A stretch of DNA of 64,000 nt from Nonomuraea rhodomycinica (GTDB lineage: Bacteria > Actinomycetota > Actinomycetes > Streptosporangiales > Streptosporangiaceae), in the NCBI RefSeq assembly GCF_013363995.1, contig NZ_JABWGO010000011.1, forward strand, positions 248,001-312,000, read 5' to 3'. The notes under the pieces were generated by a model. The model was not told the origin of the DNA. It saw nothing but the letters and a program-made list of their open reading frames with translations, and ran no database searches. This document shows positions 31,552 through 39,689 of the stretch, piece by piece (position 1 is the first letter of the stretch; the number at the start of each line of letters is the position of its first letter). The position numbers and the translations under genes are program-made.

Positions 31552-32436
31552 TCAGCCCTGCCCCAGCTCGGTGAGGACCGTGCGCACCCGCTGGAGCAAG
31601 GGGCCGGTGTCGCCAGCCCGCCACACCAGGTACAGCCCCGTGGAGGTGCCGGCCAGCGGGCGCGGGGTCACCCCGACGCGGCGCAGCGCCCGGTGCGAGT
31701 CGGCCAGCACGGCCCCGCCGAACCCGGCCGCGACGAGCGCCAGCAGGGTCTGGACGCTGTGGCCCTCCGCGCCGATCCGCGGCACGACGCCGGCGTGGTG
31801 GCACAGGGCGATGATCTCGTCGTGCGATCGCGGGGAGACCTCGCGAGGCCAGAGGACCAGCGGGATCTGGCCCAGCGCCGACAGCGGGGCGGGTTCGGCG
31901 CCGTGCGCCAGTGGATGACCCTCGGGCAGGAACAGCGTCATCGGCTCCCGCCACCAGAGCCGCGTGGCCAGACGGGCGTCGCGCAGCGGGAGCCGCTGGA
32001 CCGCGAGGTCGCAGTGGTCGTCCAGCACGGCCTGCGACATCTCGGCGTCGTTGAAGCTCTCGCGCAGCCGCAGGTCCACGCGGGGCAGCTCACGGCGCAG
32101 CCGGCCCAGGGCGGCTCCGAGCGGCCCGTTGATGCCCGAGCCGGCGAACGTGACGGTGAAGCGCCCCGACAGTCCCTGGCCGGCCAGGCGGGCCTCGTCC
32201 AGGGCGGCCCGCGCCTCGGCCAGGACGACGCGCGCCCGCCGCACCAGGGCCTCGCCGGCCGGGGTCGGGGTCAGCCCGCGTCCCGTGCGGTCGAAGAGCG
32301 CCCCGCCGACCTGTCGTTCCAGCTCGCGGAGCTGGCGGCTCAGGGTCGGCTGCGTCAGGTGCAGCCGCCTGGCCGCGCCGCTGACGCTGCCCTCCTCCGC
32401 GATCGTGACCACGTACGTGAGCAACCGCAACTCCAT
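31552..32436 (-). CDS. LysR-family transcriptional regulator
   Basis: The product is 294 aa from the ATG at 32436, which follows GGGAGG at the right distance. The LysR HTH occupies residues 1-60 (VVTIAEEGSVSGAARRLHLT, then QPTLSRQLRELE). The remainder is the periplasmic-binding-protein-like co-inducer domain. It is divergent from a carboxymuconolactone decarboxylase-family gene, its likely target. A T-N11-A box overlaps its own ribosome-binding site. Confidence 0.92.
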   Translation of the reverse strand: MELRLLTYVVTIAEEGSVSGAARRLHLTQPTLSRQLRELERQVGGALFDRTGRGLTPTPAGEALVRRARVVLAEARAALDEARLAGQGLSGRFTVTFAGSGINGPLGAALGRLRRELPRVDLRLRESFNDAEMSQAVLDDHCDLAVQRLPLRDARLATRLWWREPMTLFLPEGHPLAHGAEPAPLSALGQIPLVLWPREVSPRSHDEIIALCHHAGVVPRIGAEGHSVQTLLALVAAGFGGAVLADSHRALRRVGVTPRPLAGTSTGLYLVWRAGDTGPLLQRVRTVLTELGQG

Positions 32437-32457
32437 GCCATACCTCCCAGGCATGGC
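32437..32457. promoter_or_regulatory. LysR box (T-N11-A)
   Basis: GCCAT-N11-ATGGC at 32437-32441 and 32453-32457 is a perfect dyad with the T-N11-A core typical of LysR binding. It lies across the lysR ribosome-binding site and faces the divergent gene. Confidence 0.55.
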
Positions 32458-32548
32458 GAGTATAGGAAGGATGCGCGCTCAGGCAGATCCCGGCGCCGTG
32501 CTCGACAGACTGAAACCCGTCGAACCGCATGAAACATCGGGAGAAACC

Positions 32549-32950
32549 ATGAACCGCCAGGAACGCTACGAACACGGCATGAAGGTGCTGGAACAGATCG
32601 ACGGCGAGGCCGGGCAGCGCGTCGTGAACTCGCTCGCCGACATCTCACCCGAGCTGGGCCACCAGGTCGTGGCCTGGGCCTTCGGCGACATGTACGCCCG
32701 CCCGGAGCTGCCGCCGCGCGAGCGGCAACTGGTCACCCTCGGCGTGCTCACCGCGCTCGGAGGCTGCGAGATCGAGCTGGAGGTGCACGTCAACGCCGCG
32801 CTGAACGTCGGCCTCGCCCCCGCGGAGATCTCCGAGGCGCTGCTGCACTCGGCCGTCTACTGCGGCATGCCGCGCGCGATCAACGCCACCCTCGTGGCCA
32901 AGAAGGTGTTCGCCGAGCGCGGCCTGCTGCCCCTCACCAACGCCGGCTGA
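32549..32950 (+). CDS. Carboxymuconolactone decarboxylase-family protein
   Basis: The product is 133 aa from the ATG at 32549, behind GGGAGAA. The CMD fold is visible in RQLVTLGVLTALGGCEIELE and HVNAALNVGLAPAEISEALL, with the single Cys in GGCEIEL plus HSAVYCGMPRA. The sequence looks like gamma-carboxymuconolactone decarboxylase (PcaC-like) rather than the CxxC peroxidase AhpD. The ring-cleavage genes expected for a catabolic role are absent here. It is controlled by the divergent LysR gene by inference. Confidence 0.85.
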   Translation: MNRQERYEHGMKVLEQIDGEAGQRVVNSLADISPELGHQVVAWAFGDMYARPELPPRERQLVTLGVLTALGGCEIELEVHVNAALNVGLAPAEISEALLHSAVYCGMPRAINATLVAKKVFAERGLLPLTNAG

Positions 32951-33010
32951 CCATGCAACCCGCCGCCGCGGGCGTGGGGGTCGCCGGCCCCCACGCCACG
33001 CACGGTCCGG

Positions 33011-34978
33011 TCAGACGAGGCCGCGGCGCTTCAGCAGCGGCTCGATGGACGCCTCACGGCCGCGGAACGCGCGGAAGGCCGTCAGCGGGTCGGTGGCGCC
33101 GCCCCGCGACAGCAGCGTGCGCCGGAAGTGGTCGCCGTTCTCGCGCCTGAGCCCGCCGTTCTCCTTGAACCACTCGACGCTCTCCGCGTCCAGCACCTCG
33201 CTCCAGATGTAGGAGTAGTAGCCGGCGCTGTAGCCGCCCGAGAAGATGTGCGCGAAGTAGTTGGTCCGGTACCGCGGCCGGACCGGCGGGAAGGCGATCC
33301 CGGCCGCCTCCAGGGCCGCCTGCTCGAACGCCTCGGCGTCCGCCACCTCCTGGCCCGGCTCCAGCTTGTGCCAGGCCCAGTCGAGCAGCGTGGCCGCGAG
33401 GTACTCCACGGTCATGAAGCCCTGGTTGAACTGCTCGGCCGCCTTCATCTTCTCGACCAGCTCGGCCGGCATCGGCTCGCCCGTCTCGTGGTGGCGCGCG
33501 TAGTTCGCCAGCACCTCCGGCCAGGTGACCCACATCTCGTTGACCTGCGACGGGTACTCGACGAAGTCGCGCGGCACGCTGGTGCCGGAGACGCGCGGGA
33601 AGCGCACCTCCGAGAACAGCCCGTGCAGGGCGTGCCCGAACTCGTGGAAGGCCGTGTTGACCTCGTCGTAGGTCAGCAGCGTCGGGCCCGAGGCCGGCTT
33701 GGAGACGTTGAGGTTGTTGACCACGACCGGCTTCTCGCCGAACAGCAGCGACTGGTCGACCAGGTTGTTCATCCAGGCGCCGCCGCGCTTGCCCTCGCGG
33801 GCGTACGGGTCGAGCGCGAACAGGCCCAGCGCGCTGCCGTCCTCGTTGAACACCTCGAAGATCCGCACGTCCTCGTGGTAGCCGCGCAGCTCCGGACGCT
33901 CGGTGAAGGTGATGCCGTACAGCAGGGTCGCCGCGTGGAAGACGCCGTCGCGGTAGACGCGGTCGAGCTCGAAGTACGGCCGCATCGCGCTCGCGTCGAA
34001 GTCGTAACGGGCCTGGCGCACCTTCTCCGCGTAGAAGGACCAGTCCCACGGCTCGATCGGGAACCCGGCCTGCTCGGCCAGCGCCTCGGCCTCCTTGCGG
34101 GCGTTGCGCACGGCCGGGCCGACGAGCTGCCCGAGCATCTCCTCGACCGCCTCGACGGTCTTGGCGGTCTGGTCGGCCACCGAGTACGCGGCGTGGTTCG
34201 GGAAGCCCAGCAGCCGGGCCCGCTCGGCGCGCAGCGTCGCCATGCGGGCCGCCAGGCCGAAGTTCCCCGGCGCCCGCCCGACGCTCAGCGTGTAGAGCCG
34301 GCGGCGCACGTCCCGGTCGGTGAGCTGGGCCAGGCCCGGCTGGTTGGTGAAGTTCAGCAGCGGCAGGACGTACGCGCCGTCGCGGCGCAGCGACGCGATC
34401 CGGTCCTCGTCGAACCCGTCGAGCTCCTTGGGGTCGTCCACCACGAGCGCCGAGTCGGTGGAGGCGCGCATGAGGTTCTGGGCGAACTCGGTGGACAGCC
34501 GCGCCAGCTCCTCGTTGAGCTGCCTGAGCCGCTCCTGCTCGGTCTCGGACAGGTCGGCGCCGGCCCGGACGAAGTCCTCGCGGTACTTCTCCAGCAGCCA
34601 CGCCTCCTCGGGGTCCTCGGTGGCGACCTGCTTGACGCGGGCCCACAGGGCGCGGTTGAGGCGGATGGCGTCGCTGTGCCGGGTCAGCTCGGGAGAGATC
34701 CGCTTCTCGATCTCCATGATCCCGTCGGTCGAGGCGGACGCGGCGACGCTGTAGAACGCCGTGGCCGTCCGGGCGAGCAGCCGGCCGGAGCGTTCGAGCG
34801 CGGCGACCGTGTTGTCGAACGTCGGCGGCTCGGCGTTCCCGGCGATCGCGTCGACCTCGGCCAGCTGCTCGGCCATCCCCCGTTCGAACGCGGGCAGGTA
34901 GTGCTCCTCGCGGATGTCCGCGAAAGGCGGCAGCTGGTACGGCAGGGAACTAGGGGCGAACAAGGGGTTCTCGGCCAA
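33011..34978 (-). CDS. M3-family metallopeptidase (Dcp/oligopeptidase type)
   Basis: The 655-aa product begins at a TTG at 34978, supported by GGAGGAG eight bases upstream; the nearby ATG is out of frame. The zinc motif is His445-Glu446-xx-His449 in FHEFGHALHGLFS, with the third ligand Glu downstream. The length and the long helical N-terminal half match peptidyl-dipeptidase Dcp/oligopeptidase A. It degrades short peptides in the cytoplasm. It is a single gene between the CMD gene and tRNA-Gln. Confidence 0.93.
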   Translation of the reverse strand: MAENPLFAPSSLPYQLPPFADIREEHYLPAFERGMAEQLAEVDAIAGNAEPPTFDNTVAALERSGRLLARTATAFYSVAASASTDGIMEIEKRISPELTRHSDAIRLNRALWARVKQVATEDPEEAWLLEKYREDFVRAGADLSETEQERLRQLNEELARLSTEFAQNLMRASTDSALVVDDPKELDGFDEDRIASLRRDGAYVLPLLNFTNQPGLAQLTDRDVRRRLYTLSVGRAPGNFGLAARMATLRAERARLLGFPNHAAYSVADQTAKTVEAVEEMLGQLVGPAVRNARKEAEALAEQAGFPIEPWDWSFYAEKVRQARYDFDASAMRPYFELDRVYRDGVFHAATLLYGITFTERPELRGYHEDVRIFEVFNEDGSALGLFALDPYAREGKRGGAWMNNLVDQSLLFGEKPVVVNNLNVSKPASGPTLLTYDEVNTAFHEFGHALHGLFSEVRFPRVSGTSVPRDFVEYPSQVNEMWVTWPEVLANYARHHETGEPMPAELVEKMKAAEQFNQGFMTVEYLAATLLDWAWHKLEPGQEVADAEAFEQAALEAAGIAFPPVRPRYRTNYFAHIFSGGYSAGYYSYIWSEVLDAESVEWFKENGGLRRENGDHFRRTLLSRGGATDPLTAFRAFRGREASIEPLLKRRGLV

Positions 34979-35060
34979 CGCTCGGGCTCCTCCACATGGT
35001 GTTTTGTCCCCCTCAGCTTGGCACGGGGAGGGACCCGCCGGGCGGTCCGGGGGAATCGTT

Positions 35061-35089
35061 TTGGTCTTCTCCCCAAGCTGGGCTATTCT
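35061..35089 (+). promoter_or_regulatory. tRNA-Gln promoter
   Basis: TTGGTC (35061-35066) and TATTCT (35084-35089) are spaced by 17 bases, about 40 bases upstream of tRNA-Gln. Confidence 0.65.
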
Positions 35090-35129
35090 TTCGGACGTCG
35101 CCGAACGCGCCCCACGGGGCTCGGAGCGG

Positions 35130-35201
35130 TGGGGTATGGTGTAATTGGCAGCACGACTGATTCTGGTTCAGTTAGTCTAGGTTCGAGTCCTGGTACCCCA
35201 G
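35130..35201 (+). tRNA. tRNA-Gln (anticodon CTG)
   Basis: A cloverleaf can be folded by hand. The acceptor TGGGGTA (35130-35136) pairs with TACCCCA (35194-35200), with discriminator G. The anticodon stem ACTGA/TCAGT encloses TTCTGGT with CTG at 35163-35165. The T-arm contains GTTCGAGTC. The length is 72 bases and CCA is not encoded. Confidence 0.95.
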
Positions 35202-35242
35202 CAGTGAGCAGTGGATGTCTCGGAAACCGAGGCGTCCGTTTT

Positions 35243-36127
35243 TCATGTCACCGGCTTTCCCGTCGCCAGCCGATCCAGGATGTCGCTGATCTGCCGGTAC
35301 ACCGCCGCCGTCGGCGCGTGGGTAGCCTCCACCGTGTGCACGTCGAACGGATTGCCCGGGGTTGCCGCGTCGGCCTCCCTGATCATCCGATCCTGCAGCG
35401 CGGGTGGGATCGTCCGGTCCCGCGCGTGCCTGATGTAGGTGCGCGGCACCCGTCCCCACGCCTCCGCGCGGCCGCGCGCGTCACCGCCCGACACGAGCAG
35501 GCTCTCGTCGGGCAGCAGCCCGTTCACCATCGCCAGGAACTCCCCGTCGCTCGCGTCGGCCATGTACGCCTCCTTGACCGCGTCCAGGAACGCCGGGTCG
35601 GCCGAGCGCCAGTTGACCCGGATCGCCCCGATCTCCCGCGGATCACCGACGAGCCCGCCCAGCACGCCGGCGGCCAGGCTGCCCTCCGCCTCCGGGGTTG
35701 CCAGGTACTCCGCCGGCGAGCGCAGCGCGGTGCAGCAGAAAGCGGCGTCGTACACCAGCCGGTCGATCAGGTGGGGCACCTCGTCGGCGGCCCTGGTGAC
35801 GGCCGCGCCGCCCAGGCTCCCGCCCACCAGGATCACCGGACCGTGCTCCGCGACGCGGCGCACGACGTCCACGGTCGCCCGGACGTGGTCGTCCAGCGTC
35901 ACGCCCGACACGGGGGAGGGGAGGGCGGCCAGCGCCGCCAGGTCCTGGGGCGCCTGGTAGGCGCGGTGGAACTGCTCGGCGGCGCCGTGCCCGGGAAGGT
36001 CTACGCCGACCGTCCGGTGGCCGCGCAGGGTGAGCTCGGGGTCCTGCGAGGCGGTGCCGTTGGCGCCGGTCACGAAGACGAACGTGGTGACGCGGCGCGG
36101 CCGGGCGGTCTCGGTGTGTTCGCTCAT
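35243..36127 (-). CDS. Alpha/beta hydrolase
   Basis: The product is 294 aa from the ATG at 36127. The fold begins with FVFVTGANG (oxyanion-hole region), has VDLPGHG, and a nucleophile elbow VGGSLGGA with the expected Ser. A late Asp/His pair (DRTIPP; VEATHAPT) completes the triad. It resembles the MesT/salicylate esterase-like group. The substrate is unknown. It is divergent from the histidine kinase gene and convergent toward tRNA-Gln. Confidence 0.85.
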   Translation of the reverse strand: MSEHTETARPRRVTTFVFVTGANGTASQDPELTLRGHRTVGVDLPGHGAAEQFHRAYQAPQDLAALAALPSPVSGVTLDDHVRATVDVVRRVAEHGPVILVGGSLGGAAVTRAADEVPHLIDRLVYDAAFCCTALRSPAEYLATPEAEGSLAAGVLGGLVGDPREIGAIRVNWRSADPAFLDAVKEAYMADASDGEFLAMVNGLLPDESLLVSGGDARGRAEAWGRVPRTYIRHARDRTIPPALQDRMIREADAATPGNPFDVHTVEATHAPTAAVYRQISDILDRLATGKPVT

Positions 36128-36237
36128 GTGACGATGCTCCTGCGGGACGGAGGGGGCGCGCATCGCCCGGGCGGCTCGTCGTCCGGTGGAGGCCGGGCAT
36201 CCACCGATCGGTTGACCCGCGAGGGCGGGCCGGGGTC

Positions 36238-37671
36238 GTGAGGGCGGCCATGCTCGTGAGAGTCGCCGTTTCGACCGTGTCCGCGAGAAAGGGGCCCGAG
36301 GGGCGCGCGCGACTCGTGCACGTGGCGCTCGCGTACGGCCTGCTCGTCGTCTCCACGGTGGCCGCCGCGCTCACCGGGGGCGCCGCGCCCACCGGAGATG
36401 CCGCGCTCGCCGGTGGCTCGGAGGGCGCGCAGACCATGGGACACGGCGCGATCAGCTCCGGAGGCGCGGACAACGTCGTGATCGCGGTGGCGCCGTGGCT
36501 CGCCTCGGTGCCCTGGCCGGTCGCGGCGGGGCTGACGGCCCTCTGGCTGGCGCCGCTCCCGTGGTCGCACGCGCGCCGCCACGACCGCCCCGCGCTCGCC
36601 GCCGCGCACTACGCCGGGTTCCTCGCCCTCGCCGGGGTCCTGGCCGCGCGCCATCCGGCCTTCACCCTGCTCGCCTCGGCCGGCTATCCCCTGGCCGTCG
36701 CCCTGCTGCCGACCCGGCTGGTCATCGCCGGGATGACGTTCACGGCCGCCGTCATCGTCGCCGCCCAGGCCGGGGCGCGCGACCCCGCCGGGCTGCTCAC
36801 CGTGATCGCCGGCATCGCCGTCCCGCTGGTGGCCGCCGGCTGGTACGTCAGCGCGGAGAGCGACCGGCGCCGCCGCCTCATCGGCGAGTTGCGCGCCGCC
36901 CTGGCCGAGAACGCCGACCTGCACGCCCGGCTCCTCGGCCAGGCCCGGCACGCGGGCGTGCTCGACGAGCGGCAACGGGTCGCGGGCGAGATCCACGACA
37001 CGGTCGCCCAGGACCTCGTCGCGCTGATCGGTCAGCTCGACGCCGCCGACCGCGCCGACCTGGCCGGTCATGACACCGACCGCAGGCGCCGCCTCGCCCG
37101 CGCGTCCGAGCTGGCCCGGCGGGGGCTGAGCGAGACGCGCCGGGCGGTGAGCGCGCTGCGCCCCGGGCCGCTGGAGGACTCCCGGCTGCCCGACGCGATC
37201 GGCTGCCTGGCGGACGACTGGAACCGCGCCGCGCGCGCCGAGCTGACGTTCGAGCTGACCGGCACGCCGGTGGCGCTGGCCCCGGGCGTGGAGGACACGC
37301 TCCTGCGCGTGGCCCAGGAGTCCCTGGCCAACGTCGCCAGGCACGCCGAGGCCACCAGAGCGGTCCTGACGCTCTCGTACGCGGACGACACGGTCCTGCT
37401 GGACGTCCGCGACGACGGGGCCGGCTTCGACCCGCAGACGGCCACTGACGGCTTCGGGCTGGACGGAATGCGGAGGCGGGTGCGGGGCGTCGGCGGCACC
37501 CTGGAGGTCGAGTCGGAGCCGGGGGCGGGCACGGCCGTCGCGGTGACCGTCCCGGCCCTGCCCGCGACGACCGGCCACGCGATGCGCACGGGAGACGAGA
37601 CGGGAGGCGGCGCGGGAGACAAGGCTGGAGAGGGAGAGAGAGCGGGAGGGGAGGCGTGGAGCGAGGCATGA
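36238..37671 (+). CDS. NarL-type sensor histidine kinase
   Basis: The product is 477 aa from a GTG; an ATG at 36250 is in frame. The N-terminal part (about 20-215) holds several membrane helices with short loops, so the ligand is probably sensed in or near the membrane. The HisKA_3 phosphoacceptor is His253 in RVAGEIHDTVAQDL. The HATPase_c domain shows the N box RVAQESLANVARHAEA, G1 DDGAGFD and G2 GFGLDGMRRR. It ends with a Gly/Glu-rich tail. It is paired with the response regulator 19 bases downstream. Confidence 0.9.
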   Translation: MRAAMLVRVAVSTVSARKGPEGRARLVHVALAYGLLVVSTVAAALTGGAAPTGDAALAGGSEGAQTMGHGAISSGGADNVVIAVAPWLASVPWPVAAGLTALWLAPLPWSHARRHDRPALAAAHYAGFLALAGVLAARHPAFTLLASAGYPLAVALLPTRLVIAGMTFTAAVIVAAQAGARDPAGLLTVIAGIAVPLVAAGWYVSAESDRRRRLIGELRAALAENADLHARLLGQARHAGVLDERQRVAGEIHDTVAQDLVALIGQLDAADRADLAGHDTDRRRRLARASELARRGLSETRRAVSALRPGPLEDSRLPDAIGCLADDWNRAARAELTFELTGTPVALAPGVEDTLLRVAQESLANVARHAEATRAVLTLSYADDTVLLDVRDDGAGFDPQTATDGFGLDGMRRRVRGVGGTLEVESEPGAGTAVAVTVPALPATTGHAMRTGDETGGGAGDKAGEGERAGGEAWSEA

Positions 37672-37690
37672 GACTGCTCGCGGTGGAGGC

Positions 37691-38308
37691 ATGAGGCTGC
37701 TCCTGGTGGACGACCACCCGATCGTGCGCGACGGCCTGCGCGCGGCGCTGGACGCGGAGCCGGACCTGGAGGTGGTGGCGGAGGCGTCCGACGGCGCCGA
37801 GGCCGTCAGGCTGGCGGCCGAGTTGGCCCCGGACCTCGTCCTGCTGGACCTGCGCATGCCCGGCATGGACGGCGTCACCGCCATCCGCGAGCTACGGGCG
37901 CTCGGCCCGGCGGCGCCGCGGGTGCTGGTGCTGACCACGTTCGACACGGACGTGCTGGCCGCGCTGGAGGCGGGCGCGGCGGGTTACCTGCTGAAGGACG
38001 CCCCGGCGCGCGAACTGGTGCGCGCGGTCCGCGCCGCCGTCCGCGGCGAGACGGTCCTCGCGCCCGCCCTCGTCGGCCGCCTGGCCGAGCAGGTGCGCAA
38101 GCCCGCGCGGGGGGCGCTGAGCCCGCGTGAGCTGGAGGTGCTGCGGCTGGTGGCGGGCGGGGCGACCAACCAGCAGGCCGCCGCGCGGCTGTTCATCAGC
38201 CAGGCCAGCGTCAAGACTCACCTCGTGCACGTCTACGCCAAGCTGGACGTCCACGACCGCGCGGCCGCCGTGGCGGAGGCCTACCGCCGCGGCCTGCTGA
38301 CCGACTAG
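37691..38308 (+). CDS. NarL/FixJ-type response regulator
   Basis: The 205-aa product has a receiver domain with DD at 7-8, phosphoacceptor Asp53 in LVLLDLRMPG, Thr in LTTFDTD and Lys in YLLKD. The C-terminal LuxR-type HTH (about 140-200) reads LSPRELEVLRLVAGGATNQQ. It is activated by the kinase just upstream. No target gene is evident nearby; the adjacent divergent hydrolase is one candidate. Confidence 0.93.
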   Translation: MRLLLVDDHPIVRDGLRAALDAEPDLEVVAEASDGAEAVRLAAELAPDLVLLDLRMPGMDGVTAIRELRALGPAAPRVLVLTTFDTDVLAALEAGAAGYLLKDAPARELVRAVRAAVRGETVLAPALVGRLAEQVRKPARGALSPRELEVLRLVAGGATNQQAAARLFISQASVKTHLVHVYAKLDVHDRAAAVAEAYRRGLLTD

Positions 38309-38383
38309 CCCCGCCGGCCTCCTCGACCGGCGTCAGGGGCCGCGCCGCGATCTACCCCGTCGCTCCACGCGCCTGATCGCGGT

Positions 38384-38413
38384 TTGGTTGTGGTCTCCGA
38401 GGTGCGGTAGAGT
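38384..38413 (+). promoter_or_regulatory. tRNA-Glu promoter
   Basis: TTGGTT (38384-38389) and TAGAGT (38408-38413) are 18 bases apart, about 45 bases upstream of the first tRNA-Glu gene. Confidence 0.55.
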
Positions 38414-38457
38414 TACGTCCGTCGCCGGGGAAGCCCGGCGGATTGCTTGTGGGACGC

Positions 38458-38530
38458 GGTCCCGTCGTCTAGTGGCCCAGGACGCCGCCCTCTCAAGGCG
38501 GTAGCGCCGGTTCGAATCCGGTCGGGACTA
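38458..38530 (+). tRNA. tRNA-Glu (anticodon CTC), copy 1
   Basis: The acceptor GGTCCCG pairs with CGGGACT (38523-38529), discriminator A. The anticodon stem CCGCC/GGCGG has CTC at 38492-38494. The T-arm contains GTTCGAATC. The three bases after the discriminator are CCA, so CCA is encoded. Confidence 0.95.
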
Positions 38531-38555
38531 CCACAGTCACACAAGTACACATGAA

Positions 38556-38628
38556 GGTCCCGTCGTCTAGTGGCCCAGGACGCCGCCCTCTCAAGGCGGT
38601 AGCGCCGGTTCGAATCCGGTCGGGACTA
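38556..38628 (+). tRNA. tRNA-Glu (anticodon CTC), copy 2
   Basis: This is identical over all 73 bases to copy 1, 25 bases further on, with anticodon CTC at 38590-38592. CCA is not encoded here (CGT follows). Both genes probably share one transcript that ends at the terminator at 38643. Confidence 0.95.
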
Positions 38629-38642
38629 CGTTCTCTCTCATG

Positions 38643-38675
38643 ACGCCCCGCGCGCCTCCGCGCCGGGGCGTTTTT
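38643..38675 (+). terminator. tRNA-Glu terminator
   Basis: An 8-bp stem ACGCCCCG (38643-38650) pairs with CGGGGCGT (38664-38671), followed by a T-run to 38675. Confidence 0.85.
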
Positions 38676-38745
38676 CGCGTTCCCGTTCGAAACGGCTTTA
38701 CGAATTCCCGTCACAGTCAGTACTCGACTGATAACGTACCGCGAT

Positions 38746-39606
38746 GTGTCATCCATCATCCATGACACGCTGAACGCGCTCTTCAGGAGCCGTCCGGCGT
38801 TCGCTGTGGAGATCCTCCAGCGGATCTACGACCCCGATCTCTCGACGGACACCTACGTCGAGGTCACCTCCGGAGAGTTCAACGACCGACACTCACGTGA
38901 CTTCTACGCCGACACGGTGATCACCTTGGGGCCGCCGAAGAGTCCGGAGCTGGGGATCGTCGTCGAGGTCCAGCTCAACGTCACCGAGGAGAAACGTCTC
39001 GCCTGGGCCCGGTACGCGGCCGCCCTGTGGCTGCGGCTCGACTGTCCGGTCGTCGTGCTCGTCGTGTGCGCGACGGACAAGGTTGCGGCCTGGGCTGCCG
39101 CGCCGATCGTCACCGACCTCCCTGAATACTCGTTGACGCCCCTCGTCATGGGGCCGGACCAGGTGCCGGCCATCACCGACCCCGTCGAAGCCGTGGCATG
39201 CATGGAACTGGCCACGGTCTCCGTGATGATCCACGGCCAGAGCCGTCCCGTCGTGGAGGCGTTCGTCGCCGCGTTGGCAAAGCTCGGCAGCCAACACGCT
39301 CCGCAGTACTATGAATACGCTTATGACCTCGGCTCAGAGGGCGTGAAGCAGAACCTGGAGGAGATCATGTCGTCAACGGCGTGGCCGGTCTACAGCCCGT
39401 TCGCCCGCGAGCACTTCGGCAGGGGCAAGGCCGAAGGCAAGGTCGAAGGGGAGATCGAGGCACTGATCACCGTTCTGGAGGCGCGCGGTCTCACCGTGAC
39501 CGACCAGGCCAGAGTGCGCATCGACGCCTGCACCGACCCGACGCAGGTCCAGGAGTGGATCCGCCGGGCCGTCACCGCCGACTCCCTCGACGACGTCCTC
39601 GCCTGA
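38746..39606 (+). CDS. Rpn/PD-(D/E)XK nuclease-like protein
   Basis: The 286-aa product starts at a GTG. Residues about 30-110 fit a PD-(D/E)XK fold: EVTSGEFNDRHSRDFYADTV supplies the Asp, and GIVVEVQL supplies the E-x-Q of the Rpn/transposase-like nuclease subgroup. The C-terminal part has a Gly/Lys/Glu repeat (FGRGKAEGKVEGEIEA) typical of these proteins, then helices. Such genes occur in many scattered copies in actinobacteria with no proven role. Codon choice is slightly less GC-extreme than in its neighbours. It sits directly behind the tRNA-Glu terminator. Confidence 0.7.
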   Translation: MSSIIHDTLNALFRSRPAFAVEILQRIYDPDLSTDTYVEVTSGEFNDRHSRDFYADTVITLGPPKSPELGIVVEVQLNVTEEKRLAWARYAAALWLRLDCPVVVLVVCATDKVAAWAAAPIVTDLPEYSLTPLVMGPDQVPAITDPVEAVACMELATVSVMIHGQSRPVVEAFVAALAKLGSQHAPQYYEYAYDLGSEGVKQNLEEIMSSTAWPVYSPFAREHFGRGKAEGKVEGEIEALITVLEARGLTVTDQARVRIDACTDPTQVQEWIRRAVTADSLDDVLA

Positions 39607-39689
39607 CCGGCGTCCTCACCTGACAGACGAAACCACTGTGCCCCAGGCCGCGGAAGGCGGTCCCGGGGCACGACGGCTCCAGCCGGCGG

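Noticed and set aside
33128..36241. A roughly 1000-codon plus-strand frame opposite the M3 peptidase and hydrolase genes
   Set aside because: It is the mirror of high-GC codon bias in the real minus-strand genes, crosses a tRNA gene, and shows no family features.
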